DNA from: Elusimicrobiota bacterium
Lineage (GTDB): Bacteria; Elusimicrobiota; Elusimicrobia; UBA1565
Direction of reading: 5' to 3'
Assembly: GCA_003450735.1 (NCBI GenBank)
Contig: DMEZ01000032.1
Span: 12,457 to 76,456, forward strand
Length of the DNA stretch: 64,000 bases
Shown here one piece after another: positions 41,575-50,183 of the stretch (position 1 is the stretch's first letter; each line of letters opens with the position of its first letter). The notes beneath the pieces are model-generated. The model had not been told where the DNA came from. It saw only the letters and a program-made list of their open reading frames with translations, and did not search any database. The position numbers and the translations under genes are program-made.

Positions 41575-42120
41575 ATGGACACCATCCGCATCCGGCAGGA
41601 GCCCGACTATTTCCCGCTGTTGTCGGGCTTGAAGCTCACCTACAACCACACCAGCACCGAGTTCGAGGTCGTGGAGCTCGTCGAAGTGGTCTTCCAGGAC
41701 GTGCGGGCCTTCCGGACCGACTGCGTGGCCAAGGCGGTCGTCACGCGCACCCGCATGGGGCAGAGCAAGACCGAGACCTACGGCGTCAAGAAGTCGGCCA
41801 AAGAGGTCTTCACCGAGAACGGCCCCATCGGCTGGGGCCGCAAGGAGTTCATCCTTCCCGCCGTGCCGGGCAAGGAGTGGATCGAGGAGCCCGACAAGCA
41901 CGTCATCGCCTCCATCGACGAGCGCATCGAGACCCCGGCGGGCATCTACATGAAGTGCCTGAGGATCAACTCCTACCTGGGAGGGGGCGACGCGGGCTCG
42001 GCCATCCGCTACTACGCCCCCGGCGTGGGCTACATCTATGAGGAATACTCCGGAGAGGACGAGGGCGCGCGCATCGTCCTGACCGGCTTCGAGATGCCCA
42101 AGATCGCCCGTCTCTACTGA
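41575..42120 (+). CDS. Conserved-type hypothetical beta-rich protein
   Basis: The protein has 181 residues with no signal peptide. The pattern YFPLLSGLKLTYNH near the start, IETPAGIYMKCLRI in the middle and IRYYAPGVGYIYEEYSG near the end matches a recurrent bacterial beta-sandwich type (DUF3108-like) seen in many unrelated hypothetical proteins. Function is unknown. An AAAGGAG ribosome site lies 11 bases before the ATG. The gene is convergent with the lipase-like gene, the last 7 bases overlapping. Confidence 0.65.
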   Translation: MDTIRIRQEPDYFPLLSGLKLTYNHTSTEFEVVELVEVVFQDVRAFRTDCVAKAVVTRTRMGQSKTETYGVKKSAKEVFTENGPIGWGRKEFILPAVPGKEWIEEPDKHVIASIDERIETPAGIYMKCLRINSYLGGGDAGSAIRYYAPGVGYIYEEYSGEDEGARIVLTGFEMPKIARLY

Positions 42121-43037
42121 GCGGGCAGGACGTCCATGACGTGGTCCTGGAGCACGTTCCAGGACAAGGTCTCCCCCAGGGTCGGGAGCTCGGCATAGAT
42201 GCCGTAGTGGTAGGACTCGTGCCACGCGTGCGGGTCCTTGAGCGTCTTCAGATCCCTCCTCACCGCCTTCTTGTCCGGAGCCGAGGCCAGCAGGGCCTTC
42301 AGCCGCTTCTCATAAGGCTCCACGGCCATGTCCACGCGGAGGTTCTCGTCCGCGGCGGCGATCGGCCCCGAGAAGAGGTCGTTCTCGGCCCACAAGTTCA
42401 CCCAGCGGCGCACGCTCTTCGGCTTGACCACGGTCTTCTGCAGGCGCCCCAGCGCCGCCTCCGCGTCGCGGACGACGCGGGTGAGCAGTCTGCGCGGGAC
42501 GAGAGGGGAGCCCATGCTCACGAAGCGGCGGACCTCCACCGGGCGCCCCTCCCTCTCGAGCTCGTTGAGCGCCTGATGCATCAGCACCGAGCCCCAGCTG
42601 TGGGCGGCGATGTGGATGGGACGCCCGCCGGAGCCGGCCTGCAGCGCCAGGAGCCTGCGTTTGAACTCGACGACCCAGCGCGCGGATTCCTCGGGGTCCT
42701 GCGACCAGGAGAAATGGACGATCTCGGCCAGGATGCCGTTGCGCAGGGCGGCCGTGCGCAGGTCGGTCTCCAGGTAGTTCTCGGGGATGGGGACCTTCAG
42801 GGGCCGCGGGGAGTCGAGCTCTTCGACGTAGGCGGAGCTGACGTCGATGTCCGGGAACACGCGCTGGAGCAGCTTGAGGATGTGCCTGAGCTCGAGGCCG
42901 ACGCCGAGCTCTTCGAAGCGGATGCCGCTCACCGTGACCACGATGGGCCATACCGGCCCGCTCTCAGGGACAGGGGGCGGCTCGGCCCCGGCCGACAGGG
43001 CGAACCCAAGCAGGATCCCGAGGACCCGCATCTTCAT
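42114..43037 (-). CDS. Exported alpha/beta-hydrolase (lipase-like)
   Basis: The protein has 307 residues from ATG 43037 with a signal peptide (MKMRVLGILLGFALSAGA). The nucleophile elbow is AHSWGS (GxSxG with Ala in the first position) within RPIHIAAHSWGSVLMHQAL, and HESYHYGIY near the C terminus could supply the catalytic His. It resembles lipase/acyltransferase-type hydrolases that act on membrane or secreted substrates. A CATACT -10-like element (43052-43047, minus) predicts transcription about 3 bases before the ATG. Confidence 0.75.
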   Translation of the reverse strand: MKMRVLGILLGFALSAGAEPPPVPESGPVWPIVVTVSGIRFEELGVGLELRHILKLLQRVFPDIDVSSAYVEELDSPRPLKVPIPENYLETDLRTAALRNGILAEIVHFSWSQDPEESARWVVEFKRRLLALQAGSGGRPIHIAAHSWGSVLMHQALNELEREGRPVEVRRFVSMGSPLVPRRLLTRVVRDAEAALGRLQKTVVKPKSVRRWVNLWAENDLFSGPIAAADENLRVDMAVEPYEKRLKALLASAPDKKAVRRDLKTLKDPHAWHESYHYGIYAELPTLGETLSWNVLQDHVMDVLPAQ

Positions 43038-43075
43038 CGCATCATGAGTATGAGGCCGGAGGCGGCCCGGTTCGA

Positions 43076-43111
43076 GGGGCGAAAAGCTCAGGCCCAAGGG
43101 GGCCCGAGGGC
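43076..43111 (-). other. GGCCC-rich spacer hairpin
   Basis: The spacer between two minus-strand genes contains AGGCCC and GGGCCC/GGGCCT blocks that can pair in more than one way. It follows the gene ending at 43112 and may end its transcript; no U-tract is present. Confidence 0.35.
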
Positions 43112-43771
43112 CTAGTCGCCCTCCTCCGGCTCGGGCTCGGGCTCCACGCCGTAGCCCGCCGGAGCGGCGGGAGCGGGCTGCGCCTGCGCCGCCCCGCCTC
43201 CGTGGGAGACGGCCCTGACCGGACGCCGGGCGGGTGCGATCGCCTCGGGCTCCAGCTCGGACTCGACGGGATGGACGGGCTGGGGCGCCTGCTGGAGCGC
43301 CTGGCGGCGGGGCGGCGGCTCATCCGCCGGCGCGGAAGGAGGAGCGGCCTCCGCGGGGGCTGGCTGGGGAGCGCCGCCGTCGAAGCCCGGCGCGTTCTGC
43401 GCCGCCGAGCCGCCGAGCAGGCGCATCAGGGGCTTCGGCATGGGTCGGGGCGCCGGCGCGGCCTTCCTCGCCGGGGCCGCCCTGCGGGCAGGCTCCGGCT
43501 CGGCCGGACGGAGGGCGGCGGGCTGGGGCCGCTTCTCGACGAACATCGGCACGCTGCCGCTCCTGCGGCGCGGATCCAGGACGGAGGCGCCCTCCCCGGG
43601 AAGCCGCGGCAGGGTGGTGGGGCGGATGAGCGGAGCCGCGGGGGCGGGCGCCGGGGCCTCGGCCTGATAGAGGCGCCGGGTCTTGCGCATGGAGAGGAAG
43701 AGGCCCTGCGCCGCGGCGAGGAGGACGCCCAGGAGCAGCAGGGAGAAGAGCAGGGACGAGGCTCGGCTCAC
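43112..43771 (-). CDS. Single-pass membrane protein with Pro/Ala-rich domain
   Basis: The protein has 219 residues from a GTG start. An N-terminal membrane helix (about 5-26) is followed by about 190 residues very rich in Pro, Ala, Glu and Arg, with no folded domain recognised. Low-complexity periplasmic regions like this often span the envelope or peptidoglycan. Composition alone makes the reading frame less certain, but it has a clear anchor and no competing gene. Confidence 0.6.
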   Translation of the reverse strand: MSRASSLLFSLLLLGVLLAAAQGLFLSMRKTRRLYQAEAPAPAPAAPLIRPTTLPRLPGEGASVLDPRRRSGSVPMFVEKRPQPAALRPAEPEPARRAAPARKAAPAPRPMPKPLMRLLGGSAAQNAPGFDGGAPQPAPAEAAPPSAPADEPPPRRQALQQAPQPVHPVESELEPEAIAPARRPVRAVSHGGGAAQAQPAPAAPAGYGVEPEPEPEEGD

Positions 43772-43812
43772 GCCCTCAGTCTACCCCACCGGCCGCGCTA
43801 TTTCAAGAGCCT

Positions 43813-44799
43813 TCAGAGCCGGGCGAACACCCAGTAGGAGGCGGCGGCCACGGCGGCGGCGGCGGGGATGGTCATCAGCCAGGCCCCGACGATCTCGCCG
43901 CCGACGCCCCAGCGCACCGCGGTGAGCCTGCGCAGGGAGCCCACGCCCATGATGGCCCCGGTGATGGTGTGGGTCGTGCTGACCGGCACGCCGAGCGCGG
44001 AGGCGAGGTAGAGGGTCATCGCGCCGCCGGTCTCCGCGCAGAAGCCGTCCACCGGCCGGAGCTTCGCGACCTTCTGCCCCATGGTCTTGACGATGCGCCA
44101 GCCTCCGAAGAGCGTCCCCAGGCCCATGGCCGCGTGGCAGGAGAGCACCACCCAGGTCGGGACATGGAACACGGGCCCGAGGTGTCCGGAGGAGAAGAGC
44201 AGGATGGCGATGATGCCCATCGTCTTCTGCGCGTCGTTGCCGCCGTGGCCGAGGCTGTAGAGCGCCGCGGAGACCAGCTGGCCCTTCCTGAAGAGGGTGT
44301 CCACCCGGCCGGGGGTCGCCCGCCGGAAGATCCAGTAGACCGCCACCCCGATCCCCAGGCCGAAGACGAGGCCGAGGACGGGGGCGATGAACATGAAGGC
44401 CACGGTCTTGAGGATGCCCTTCCAGATGAGCGCGGAGGGGCCGACCTTGACCAGGGCCGCGCCGATGAAGCCGCCGATGAGGGCGTGCGAGGAGGAGGTG
44501 GGCAGGCCCCACCACCAGGTGAGCAGGTCCCAGACGCACGCGCCGATGAGCGTGGCCGCGATGACCTTCGGGTCCACGATGGACGGATCGATGATGCCCT
44601 TGCCCACCGTGTTGGCCACGTGGAGCTCGAAGAGCAGGAAGGCGATGAAGTTGAAGAACGCGGCCCAGATCACCGCGTTGCGGGGGGAGAGGACGCGGGT
44701 CGAGACCACGGTCGCGATGGAGTTCGCCGCGTCGTGGAAGCCGTTGATGAAGTCGAAGGCGAGGGCCAGCGCGATGATGAGGATCAGGGTCGGGTCCAT
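43813..44799 (-). CDS. pitA: PiT-family inorganic phosphate transporter
   Basis: The protein has 328 residues and about ten membrane helices. Family repeats are visible: FDFINGFHDAANSIATVVSTR near the N terminus and LGHGGNDAQKTMGI in the second half, plus GLPTSSSHALIGG and VPVSTTHTITGAIMG. It is a low-affinity phosphate permease. It is 4 bases downstream of a DUF47 gene, which usually regulates it. The operon lies downstream of phoB-phoR and of a PHO-box-like sequence. Confidence 0.93.
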   Translation of the reverse strand: MDPTLILIIALALAFDFINGFHDAANSIATVVSTRVLSPRNAVIWAAFFNFIAFLLFELHVANTVGKGIIDPSIVDPKVIAATLIGACVWDLLTWWWGLPTSSSHALIGGFIGAALVKVGPSALIWKGILKTVAFMFIAPVLGLVFGLGIGVAVYWIFRRATPGRVDTLFRKGQLVSAALYSLGHGGNDAQKTMGIIAILLFSSGHLGPVFHVPTWVVLSCHAAMGLGTLFGGWRIVKTMGQKVAKLRPVDGFCAETGGAMTLYLASALGVPVSTTHTITGAIMGVGSLRRLTAVRWGVGGEIVGAWLMTIPAAAAVAAASYWVFARL

Positions 44800-44803
44800 G
44801 GCC

Positions 44804-45433
44804 TCAGGCCTGCTTGACGAGGATGGACTCGAGCGTGTGGGCCACGTCCTCGCACTTGTCGATCGCCTTCTCCGTCAGCTCGAAGATCTTCTCCCATTTG
44901 ACGACTTCGACCGGGTCGGGGGGCGAATCGAAGAGCCGGCCGAGCGCGGCTTCGAGGAGGCGGTCGCCCGCGTTCTCGAGCCGGTTGATCTCGATGCAGT
45001 GGTCTTTGAGCCTCGTGGCGTTCCTGCCGGCGTCGGGCAGGCACGCGACCGACTTCTGCACCATGGCGACGGCTTGGGCGAGGATGTCCGCCATCTGGAG
45101 CATCTCTCCCCGGCACTCCTGGACGCGGTAGAGCCTCATCCGGTTCGCGATGACCTTGACGAGGTCCGCGATGTCGTCGAGCTCGCTGGCGAGTTCGTGG
45201 ATGTCCTCCCGGTCGAGCGGGGTCACGAAGGTGCGGTCGAGCTTGTCTTTGATCTCGTGGGCGACGATGTCGGCCTCGTGCTCGATGTCCCGGATGCGCT
45301 CGAAGAGCGGCGAGGCGAGGTCCCAGCCCCGGATCAGGCTCCGGAAAGCCTCCGCGGCTTCGGCGCCGTGGGCGGCCTGCTCGTCGAACAGCTCGAAGAA
45401 CTTCTCTTCCGTCGGGATGAGGCTCAAGGCCAT
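44804..45433 (-). CDS. DUF47 / PhoU-like phosphate transport regulator
   Basis: The protein has 209 residues from ATG 45433, chosen because AAAGGAGG lies just before it (an in-frame ATG at 45451 has no site). An all-helical PhoU-like fold is suggested, with the DUF47 motifs RIRDIEHEADIVAHEI and EINRLENAGDRLLEAAL, whose E/D-x3-D clusters bind metal in PhoU. It is the partner and likely regulator of the PiT transporter gene 4 bases downstream. Confidence 0.88.
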   Translation of the reverse strand: MALSLIPTEEKFFELFDEQAAHGAEAAEAFRSLIRGWDLASPLFERIRDIEHEADIVAHEIKDKLDRTFVTPLDREDIHELASELDDIADLVKVIANRMRLYRVQECRGEMLQMADILAQAVAMVQKSVACLPDAGRNATRLKDHCIEINRLENAGDRLLEAALGRLFDSPPDPVEVVKWEKIFELTEKAIDKCEDVAHTLESILVKQA

Positions 45434-45505
45434 CGCGTCCTCCTTTCTCATGAAGAGGATACCGCCCGCGCGCCGGGAAGTCCGTAGCGGCGGGGCAAAT
45501 CCTAT

Positions 45506-45523
45506 ATGACGGCGGCGTGACGG
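45506..45523 (-). promoter_or_regulatory. PHO-box-like direct repeat
   Basis: On the minus strand CCGTCAC (45523-45517), 4 bases GCCG, then CCGTCAT (45512-45506): two 7-bp repeats at 11-bp pitch, close to the E. coli PHO box half-site CTGTCAT. It sits directly after the phoR stop and about 70 bases before the DUF47 start, suggesting PhoB control of DUF47-pit. Confidence 0.5.
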
Positions 45524-46387
45524 CTAGGAGGGGAGGGGGAGGAAGACGCGGAAGGCGGAGCCCTTGCCCGGCTCGCTCTCGACGCAGACCGAGCCGCCGT
45601 GCGCTTCGACGAGGTGCTTGACGATGGCTAGGCCCAGGCCGGTGCCGCCGAGCTCGCGCGAGCGCGCCTTGTCCACGCGGTAGAAGCGCTCGAAGATGCG
45701 CGGAAGGTGCTCGGCCGCGATGCCGGGGCCCGTGTCCGTGACGCTGAGCGAGACCCGGCCTTCCGAGACGGCCGCCTGGATGCGCACCGTGCCGTCCTCG
45801 CCCGTGTACTTGATCGCGTTGTCGACCAGGTTGGTGAGCACCTGCTTGAGCTGGCCGCGGTCCGCGCGCACGTCGGGCACGCCCTGGAAGGGGTCGAGGC
45901 GCAGGCCGATGCGCTTGCGCTCGGCCAGGGGCTTGAGGCTGGCCGCGACCTCGGAGGCGACCCTCATGAGGGAGACGGTCTCCAGGGCCGGCGCCCGCTT
46001 GCCGGACTCGATCTCGGAGAGCACGAGCAGGTCGTCGACGAGGCGCGTCATGCGGTCGGCGCTGCGCTCGATCTCGCCGACGAACTCCAGGCGGTTGGCG
46101 GCGTCGTCCAGGGCGCCCTCTCGCAGGGTTTCCGCATAGGCTTTGACCGAGGCCAGCGGCGTCCTCAACTCGTGGGAGACGTTGGCGACGAAGTCGCGCC
46201 GCACCTCCTCGAGCCGGCGCATCTCGCAGAGCAGCGCGCCGACCTCGCGCGAGAGCCAGAGGGTGAGCGCCCCGCCCGCCAGCGCGGCGCAGAGGAGGAC
46301 GAGGCCCGGCGAGGGGCTCGCCCAGAAGACGAGCCCCGCCAGGAGGGCGTAGGAGGACGACAGCTTGAGGGTGAAACCCGGGGGCAT
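45524..46387 (-). CDS. phoR: PhoR-like sensor histidine kinase
   Basis: The protein has 287 residues from ATG 46387, which overlaps the phoB stop (TGATG). Two hydrophobic helices (about 12-46) anchor it. The HisKA box is FVANVSHELRTPLASVKAY, followed by HATPase motifs N (VDNAIKYT), G1 (DTGPGIA), F (IFERFYRVDKARSR) and G2 (GGTGLGLAIVKHLVEAHGG). No PAS domain is present between anchor and kinase, so it is shorter than typical PhoR. It is assigned to phosphate from its RR partner and the neighbouring pit genes. Confidence 0.82.
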   Translation of the reverse strand: MPPGFTLKLSSSYALLAGLVFWASPSPGLVLLCAALAGGALTLWLSREVGALLCEMRRLEEVRRDFVANVSHELRTPLASVKAYAETLREGALDDAANRLEFVGEIERSADRMTRLVDDLLVLSEIESGKRAPALETVSLMRVASEVAASLKPLAERKRIGLRLDPFQGVPDVRADRGQLKQVLTNLVDNAIKYTGEDGTVRIQAAVSEGRVSLSVTDTGPGIAAEHLPRIFERFYRVDKARSRELGGTGLGLAIVKHLVEAHGGSVCVESEPGKGSAFRVFLPLPS

Positions 46388-47064
46388 CAATCCGCCTTCA
46401 GCCGGTAGCCCACGTTCTTGACGGTCACGAGGCGCTCGGCCTCCGGCCCGAGCTTGTCCCTCAGCCGCGCGACGTGCTGGTCCACCGTGCGGGTATCGAT
46501 ATCCATGGACTCATCGTAGCCCCAGACCTGCTCGAGGATCTGCTCGCGGGTCAGCGCGCGGCCGTCCGCCTTGAGCAGGCAGCGGAGCAGTTCGAACTCC
46601 TTCGCGCTCAGGGCCGCCTCCTTCCCGCGCACACGGACCTCGTAGCGCTCCAGGTCCACCTCGAGCCCGCCGGCGCGCACGGGGGCTGCGGAGCGCCCCT
46701 CGGATGTCCGGCGCAGGATGGCCTTCACCCGCGCGAGCAGCTCGCGCACGCTGAAGGGCTTGGTCACGTAGTCGTCGGCCCCGAGCTCGAGGCCCAGCAC
46801 GCGGTCCACCTCCGCCTTGCGCGCGGTGAGCATGAGGATGGGCGCGCGGGAGTCCCGGCGCACGGCCTTGCAGAACTCGAAGCCGTCGAGCTTGGGCAGC
46901 ATGACGTCGAGGAGCACGAGGTCGGGCTTCTCCCGGCGGAAGGCCGCGAGGCCGGCCTCGCCGTCCTCGGCGCAGACGACGCGGTAGCCCTCCTTCTCGA
47001 GGTTGTAGCGCAGCACCTTGAGGAGGGGCTTCTCGTCCTCCACGACGAGGAGGGTCCTGGGCAT
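46387..47064 (-). CDS. phoB: PhoB-like OmpR-family response regulator
   Basis: The protein has 225 residues: a receiver domain with the acidic pair near the start, phospho-acceptor Asp in LVLLDVMLPKLDG and Lys in YVTKPFSV, then a winged-helix DNA-binding domain (EAALSAKEFELLRCLLK, IDTRTVDQHVARLRDKLG). A TAGAAT -10-like element (47076-47071, minus) places the transcription start at the A of the ATG, so the message is probably leaderless. It is divergent from the unknown gene at 47126. Confidence 0.86.
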   Translation of the reverse strand: MPRTLLVVEDEKPLLKVLRYNLEKEGYRVVCAEDGEAGLAAFRREKPDLVLLDVMLPKLDGFEFCKAVRRDSRAPILMLTARKAEVDRVLGLELGADDYVTKPFSVRELLARVKAILRRTSEGRSAAPVRAGGLEVDLERYEVRVRGKEAALSAKEFELLRCLLKADGRALTREQILEQVWGYDESMDIDTRTVDQHVARLRDKLGPEAERLVTVKNVGYRLKAD

Positions 47065-47087
47065 TCCGGGATTCTACGATTTTTCCC

Positions 47088-47116
47088 TTGAAAGCAGAGC
47101 CCCTCTCGCTTACAAT
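47088..47116 (+). promoter_or_regulatory. Near-leaderless promoter of the 47126 gene
   Basis: The -35 TTGAAA (47088-47093), 17-bp spacer and -10 TACAAT (47111-47116) predict a start at 47123, three bases before the ATG at 47126. It overlaps the upstream part of the divergent phoB-like promoter. Confidence 0.65.
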
Positions 47117-47125
47117 GTGTAAGGC

Positions 47126-48376
47126 ATGGCTTCGAACGAAGAGAAGGACAAGGAACGCAAGGGCGGAGGGATCCCGCTCCTCGCGGCGCGCGGCTCCTCC
47201 GGGGGCCGCCTCACGCTCGGCGCCCATTTCGAGCGGTTCTGGCACAACCTGCTCACCGCCCCCAACGCCACCATGGCCCGCGGCCTCTTCGGCGCGGCCC
47301 TCGCGGTGAGCGCGGCCTGGACGGCCTCGGCCATCGCGTACCGCCTCGACCCGGACAGGCCCGCCGAGGCCCGCGTTTCCGCGGCGGCCTCCCGCGGCCC
47401 GCTCTTCCGCACGGAGGACGGCCGCTCGGCCCTCATGCCCATGCTGGACGGCCTGCGCATGATCATGGGCGTGCATGCTCCCGCCTCGGACGCCGAAGGC
47501 GGCGCTCCCGCCGCCGGCTCGTCCATCGACGCGCTTTCCCCCGCCGCTCCGCCCGAACCGGGCGGAACGCCCTCGGAGGAGCCCGGCCAGGAGGGGGAAG
47601 GCGGCGAGGAGAAGGCTCCCTCCGGAGGGACCCCGTCTCTCGGGGGGCTCTCCTCCGCCGGCGGCGGCTCTGCGGGCTCTTCCAGCGCCTCCGGCGCGCC
47701 CCCCGTGGGCCCGTCCGGCGCTTCCGCCGGCTCCGCGGCCTCCCCGGCGAAGGGGGGAACGCCGGGCGACTACCGCTCGACCGCCCTCATCCGCTCGGGG
47801 AAGATCGCGGCCTCGAACCCGGCGCGCGGGCGAGGAGCCATGAAGCAGCTCAAGTTCGCCAACAACCTGTCCAAGCAGGCCCAGCGCTCCCCGGGCATGG
47901 AGTCCGGCTACACCGCGGCCGAAGCCGCCTTCTCGGGCCAGGCGCCCAAGGCCGGCATGCCGGCCTCTCCGGATGGAGGTGTCCAGCAGGACGGCCCCGG
48001 CCCGAAGCCCCAGCCCATGAGCACCCCTATCAGCTCCAAGTCCTGCCCCGCGGGCTATTTCATCAACGGCGACGTCTGCTCGCCCATGACCGGGGAGAGC
48101 GGGAACAAGACCCCCTACCAGGACGAGCTCGACGCCGCCCGGCGGTACCTGATCTTCGCCGCCATCCTCGCCGCCGTCGGCATCGCCCTCCTCGCCCTCA
48201 CGAGCTCTCCCATCCTCCACATCCTCGGCGGCCTGCTCCTCGGCTTCGCGCTCATCATGGTCGTCGCCGCGGCGGTCTTCGGCGACGACATCATCAACAA
48301 GTTCGGCCAGATGACGCAGGGCCTGGGCGTGAAGAGCGCCGGCTCCGCGGCGATGCAGGGCCAGGCCCCGAAATAA
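47126..48376 (+). CDS. Unknown membrane protein with Gly/Ser/Pro-rich domain
   Basis: The protein has 416 residues. There is a helix near residues 52-70 (GLFGAALAVSAAWTASAIAY), a long low-complexity Gly/Ser/Pro/Ala region (about 115-215), a Cys pair in SSKSCPAGYFINGDVCSP, and two adjacent C-terminal membrane helices (about 335-390). No family is recognised. It heads a run of four unfamiliar envelope or coiled-coil genes to 52339 on the same strand. The start is well supported by a close TTGAAA/TACAAT promoter. Confidence 0.65.
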   Translation: MASNEEKDKERKGGGIPLLAARGSSGGRLTLGAHFERFWHNLLTAPNATMARGLFGAALAVSAAWTASAIAYRLDPDRPAEARVSAAASRGPLFRTEDGRSALMPMLDGLRMIMGVHAPASDAEGGAPAAGSSIDALSPAAPPEPGGTPSEEPGQEGEGGEEKAPSGGTPSLGGLSSAGGGSAGSSSASGAPPVGPSGASAGSAASPAKGGTPGDYRSTALIRSGKIAASNPARGRGAMKQLKFANNLSKQAQRSPGMESGYTAAEAAFSGQAPKAGMPASPDGGVQQDGPGPKPQPMSTPISSKSCPAGYFINGDVCSPMTGESGNKTPYQDELDAARRYLIFAAILAAVGIALLALTSSPILHILGGLLLGFALIMVVAAAVFGDDIINKFGQMTQGLGVKSAGSAAMQGQAPK

Positions 48377-48395
48377 CTCCTTAACGCGCGAGTGC

Positions 48396-48401
48396 TACTT
48401 T
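48396..48401 (+). promoter_or_regulatory. -10-like element of the 48409 gene
   Basis: TACTTT lies 7 bases before ATG 48409, with ATAACT (48373-48378) 17 bp upstream. The arrangement is almost the same as before the 50184 gene (ATAACT 50145-50150, TACTCT 50168-50173). Confidence 0.45.
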
Positions 48402-48408
48402 AGTGCGG

Positions 48409-50148
48409 ATGATCCGCCCGATCGCCGCCGCCGCCCTGCTCCTCAGCGCGGGCGCGGCCTTCGCCGCCCGCAGCGCGTCCGACTGGCAGTTCGAGCGGTC
48501 CATGGAGGACCGCGCGGAGAGCCTGCTGGCCGACGTGTTCGGCAAGGGCCGGGCCCGAGTCATCGTGCGCGTCCAGAGGCGGGCCTCCGCGGGGCGCGAG
48601 CCCGCGCCGAAAGGGCTCTTCGACCGGGTGATGCAGAACATCCAGGACGCCCCGCCGGTCCTGCCCGGCTACAGCCTGCCCCGCTCGCTCAAGGACGAGA
48701 TCCTCAAGGCCTACGCGCCCGCCGCGCCGGTCGTCCATGAGCCCTCCCTGGCCGTCTCGCTCGTCCTCGACGTCAGCGTCCCGGACGACCGGGTCCAGCC
48801 CATCCTGGACACCCTGAGCGGCGTGCTGAGCCTCGACCCGCTCAGGGGCGACTCCGTCAAGGTGCTTCGCGCCGAGCTCCCCCCGAGGAGCCCCGCTCCG
48901 CCGCCGAGCCGAACCGGGCTCTGGGCCGCCGGAGGAGCCGCCGTCCTTCTCGTCCCTCTCGCGCTCTGGGCCTGGCGGCGGCGCAGGAGGGCCGCGCCGG
49001 CGCCGGAGGCGCCGTCCGCGCCGAGGCGCAGGGTCGACCCCATCGGCCTGGCCAGGCTCGCCGCGCGCCTGAGCCGGGGGAGAAGGAGCGCCGCGCCCCT
49101 GAGCCCGGACGACCTCGCCCTCTTCGAGCGCCTGCCGGGAGCCGATCCGCTGTCCTTGCGCACCTGCCTGTGCGTATACACCGGGGCGGAGCTGGCCGCC
49201 GCTTTCACAGGCCTGCCGGAGGAGGCCTTCTCCTCGGCGCTCTCGGCCTTCCCCGACCCCGTCCGGGAATCCGCGCGCGAGTCGCGCCGGGACAGCCCGC
49301 CCGCCGCGGCCGAGCGAGACTCGCTGCGGGCGGAGATCCTCGCGCGCTGGCGGAAGCTGGCGGCCGAGGGCCGCGTCGCTCCGCTCGCGCTCCTGCTTGC
49401 GGCGCTGTCCTGCGCCTGCGCCGTTCCCGAGAGGCGCGCCGAGCCTCCTCCGCCAGCCGTGGACCTGTCCCGGTTCGACGTCGGCGTCCAGGCCTCGCCG
49501 ATGTCGGAGAAGGTCGCCGCCCCGATGGGGCAGTCTCCGTCCGAGGAGAAGCCGGCTCCGAAGGCGGAGCTCGCGATGGAGAACGCCCCGGCGGAGCCCG
49601 ACTCCGCCCCGTCCCAGCCGGAGAGCCTCCAACGCCTCACCAGCCTCTTCGATGAGATCAGCATGGGGCAGGGGAAGAGCCGGGAAAAGGAGCTGACCGA
49701 CGATGACAGCGCCGGCGGAGTGCTCGCACGCTCGGCCGTCAGCGCCTACCTCCAGAAGGAGAACCTGAAGGCCGTCCTCCTGGCCCAGGCGGCGCTGGGA
49801 GACGACCCCGGCAGCGAGGCCCGCCGGGTGCTCCTCATCGTGCTGGCCCGCCGCACCGGCATCGATTTCGACCCCGAGGGCGTCCTGCCCCTGGCGGGCC
49901 TCGTCCAGCACGAGCTGAGGAAGGCCGAGACCGCCTTCTTCGACCAGCGCTTCGGCGCGGCCGTCCAGGCCAGCCGCCGGGCCCTCCTGCTCGACCCGAG
50001 GGACGCGAGGGGCTGGCAGAGGCTCGGCTCGGCCCAGTACGCCCTCGGCATGGAGAGCGAGGCCCGGGCCGCTTATCTGCGCGCGCTGGAGCTGGACCCG
50101 AAGGACCCTCACCTGCGCCGATTCATGGATGAGAAAGGCTGGAAATAA
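48409..50148 (+). CDS. FliF-like / internal lipobox / TPR composite protein
   Basis: The protein has 579 residues from ATG 48409 (a GTG two codons upstream overlaps the -10 stretch). A signal peptide (about 1-19) is followed by a segment reminiscent of the FliF C-terminal periplasmic region (MEDRAESLLADVFGKGRARVIVRVQ), a membrane helix (about 170-189), a basic stretch, and a helical region rich in Leu-Pro. At residues about 328-338 is LLLAALSCACA, which looks like a lipoprotein signal and lipobox in mid-protein, followed by a Pro/Glu-rich linker and a C-terminal TPR domain (about 435-570). It may be a fusion of a FliF-like gene and a TPR lipoprotein gene. The function is unknown. Confidence 0.6.
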   Translation: MIRPIAAAALLLSAGAAFAARSASDWQFERSMEDRAESLLADVFGKGRARVIVRVQRRASAGREPAPKGLFDRVMQNIQDAPPVLPGYSLPRSLKDEILKAYAPAAPVVHEPSLAVSLVLDVSVPDDRVQPILDTLSGVLSLDPLRGDSVKVLRAELPPRSPAPPPSRTGLWAAGGAAVLLVPLALWAWRRRRRAAPAPEAPSAPRRRVDPIGLARLAARLSRGRRSAAPLSPDDLALFERLPGADPLSLRTCLCVYTGAELAAAFTGLPEEAFSSALSAFPDPVRESARESRRDSPPAAAERDSLRAEILARWRKLAAEGRVAPLALLLAALSCACAVPERRAEPPPPAVDLSRFDVGVQASPMSEKVAAPMGQSPSEEKPAPKAELAMENAPAEPDSAPSQPESLQRLTSLFDEISMGQGKSREKELTDDDSAGGVLARSAVSAYLQKENLKAVLLAQAALGDDPGSEARRVLLIVLARRTGIDFDPEGVLPLAGLVQHELRKAETAFFDQRFGAAVQASRRALLLDPRDARGWQRLGSAQYALGMESEARAAYLRALELDPKDPHLRRFMDEKGWK

Positions 50149-50167
50149 CTCCGTAATACCGTTCAGC

Positions 50168-50173
50168 TACTCT
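50168..50173 (+). promoter_or_regulatory. -10-like element of the 50184 gene
   Basis: TACTCT, with ATAACT (50145-50150) 17 bp upstream, predicts a start near 50180, four bases before the ATG. The element shares GAAATAACTCC and GCTACT with the promoter of the 48409 gene. Confidence 0.45.
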
Positions 50174-50183
50174 TAGCGGGCTG

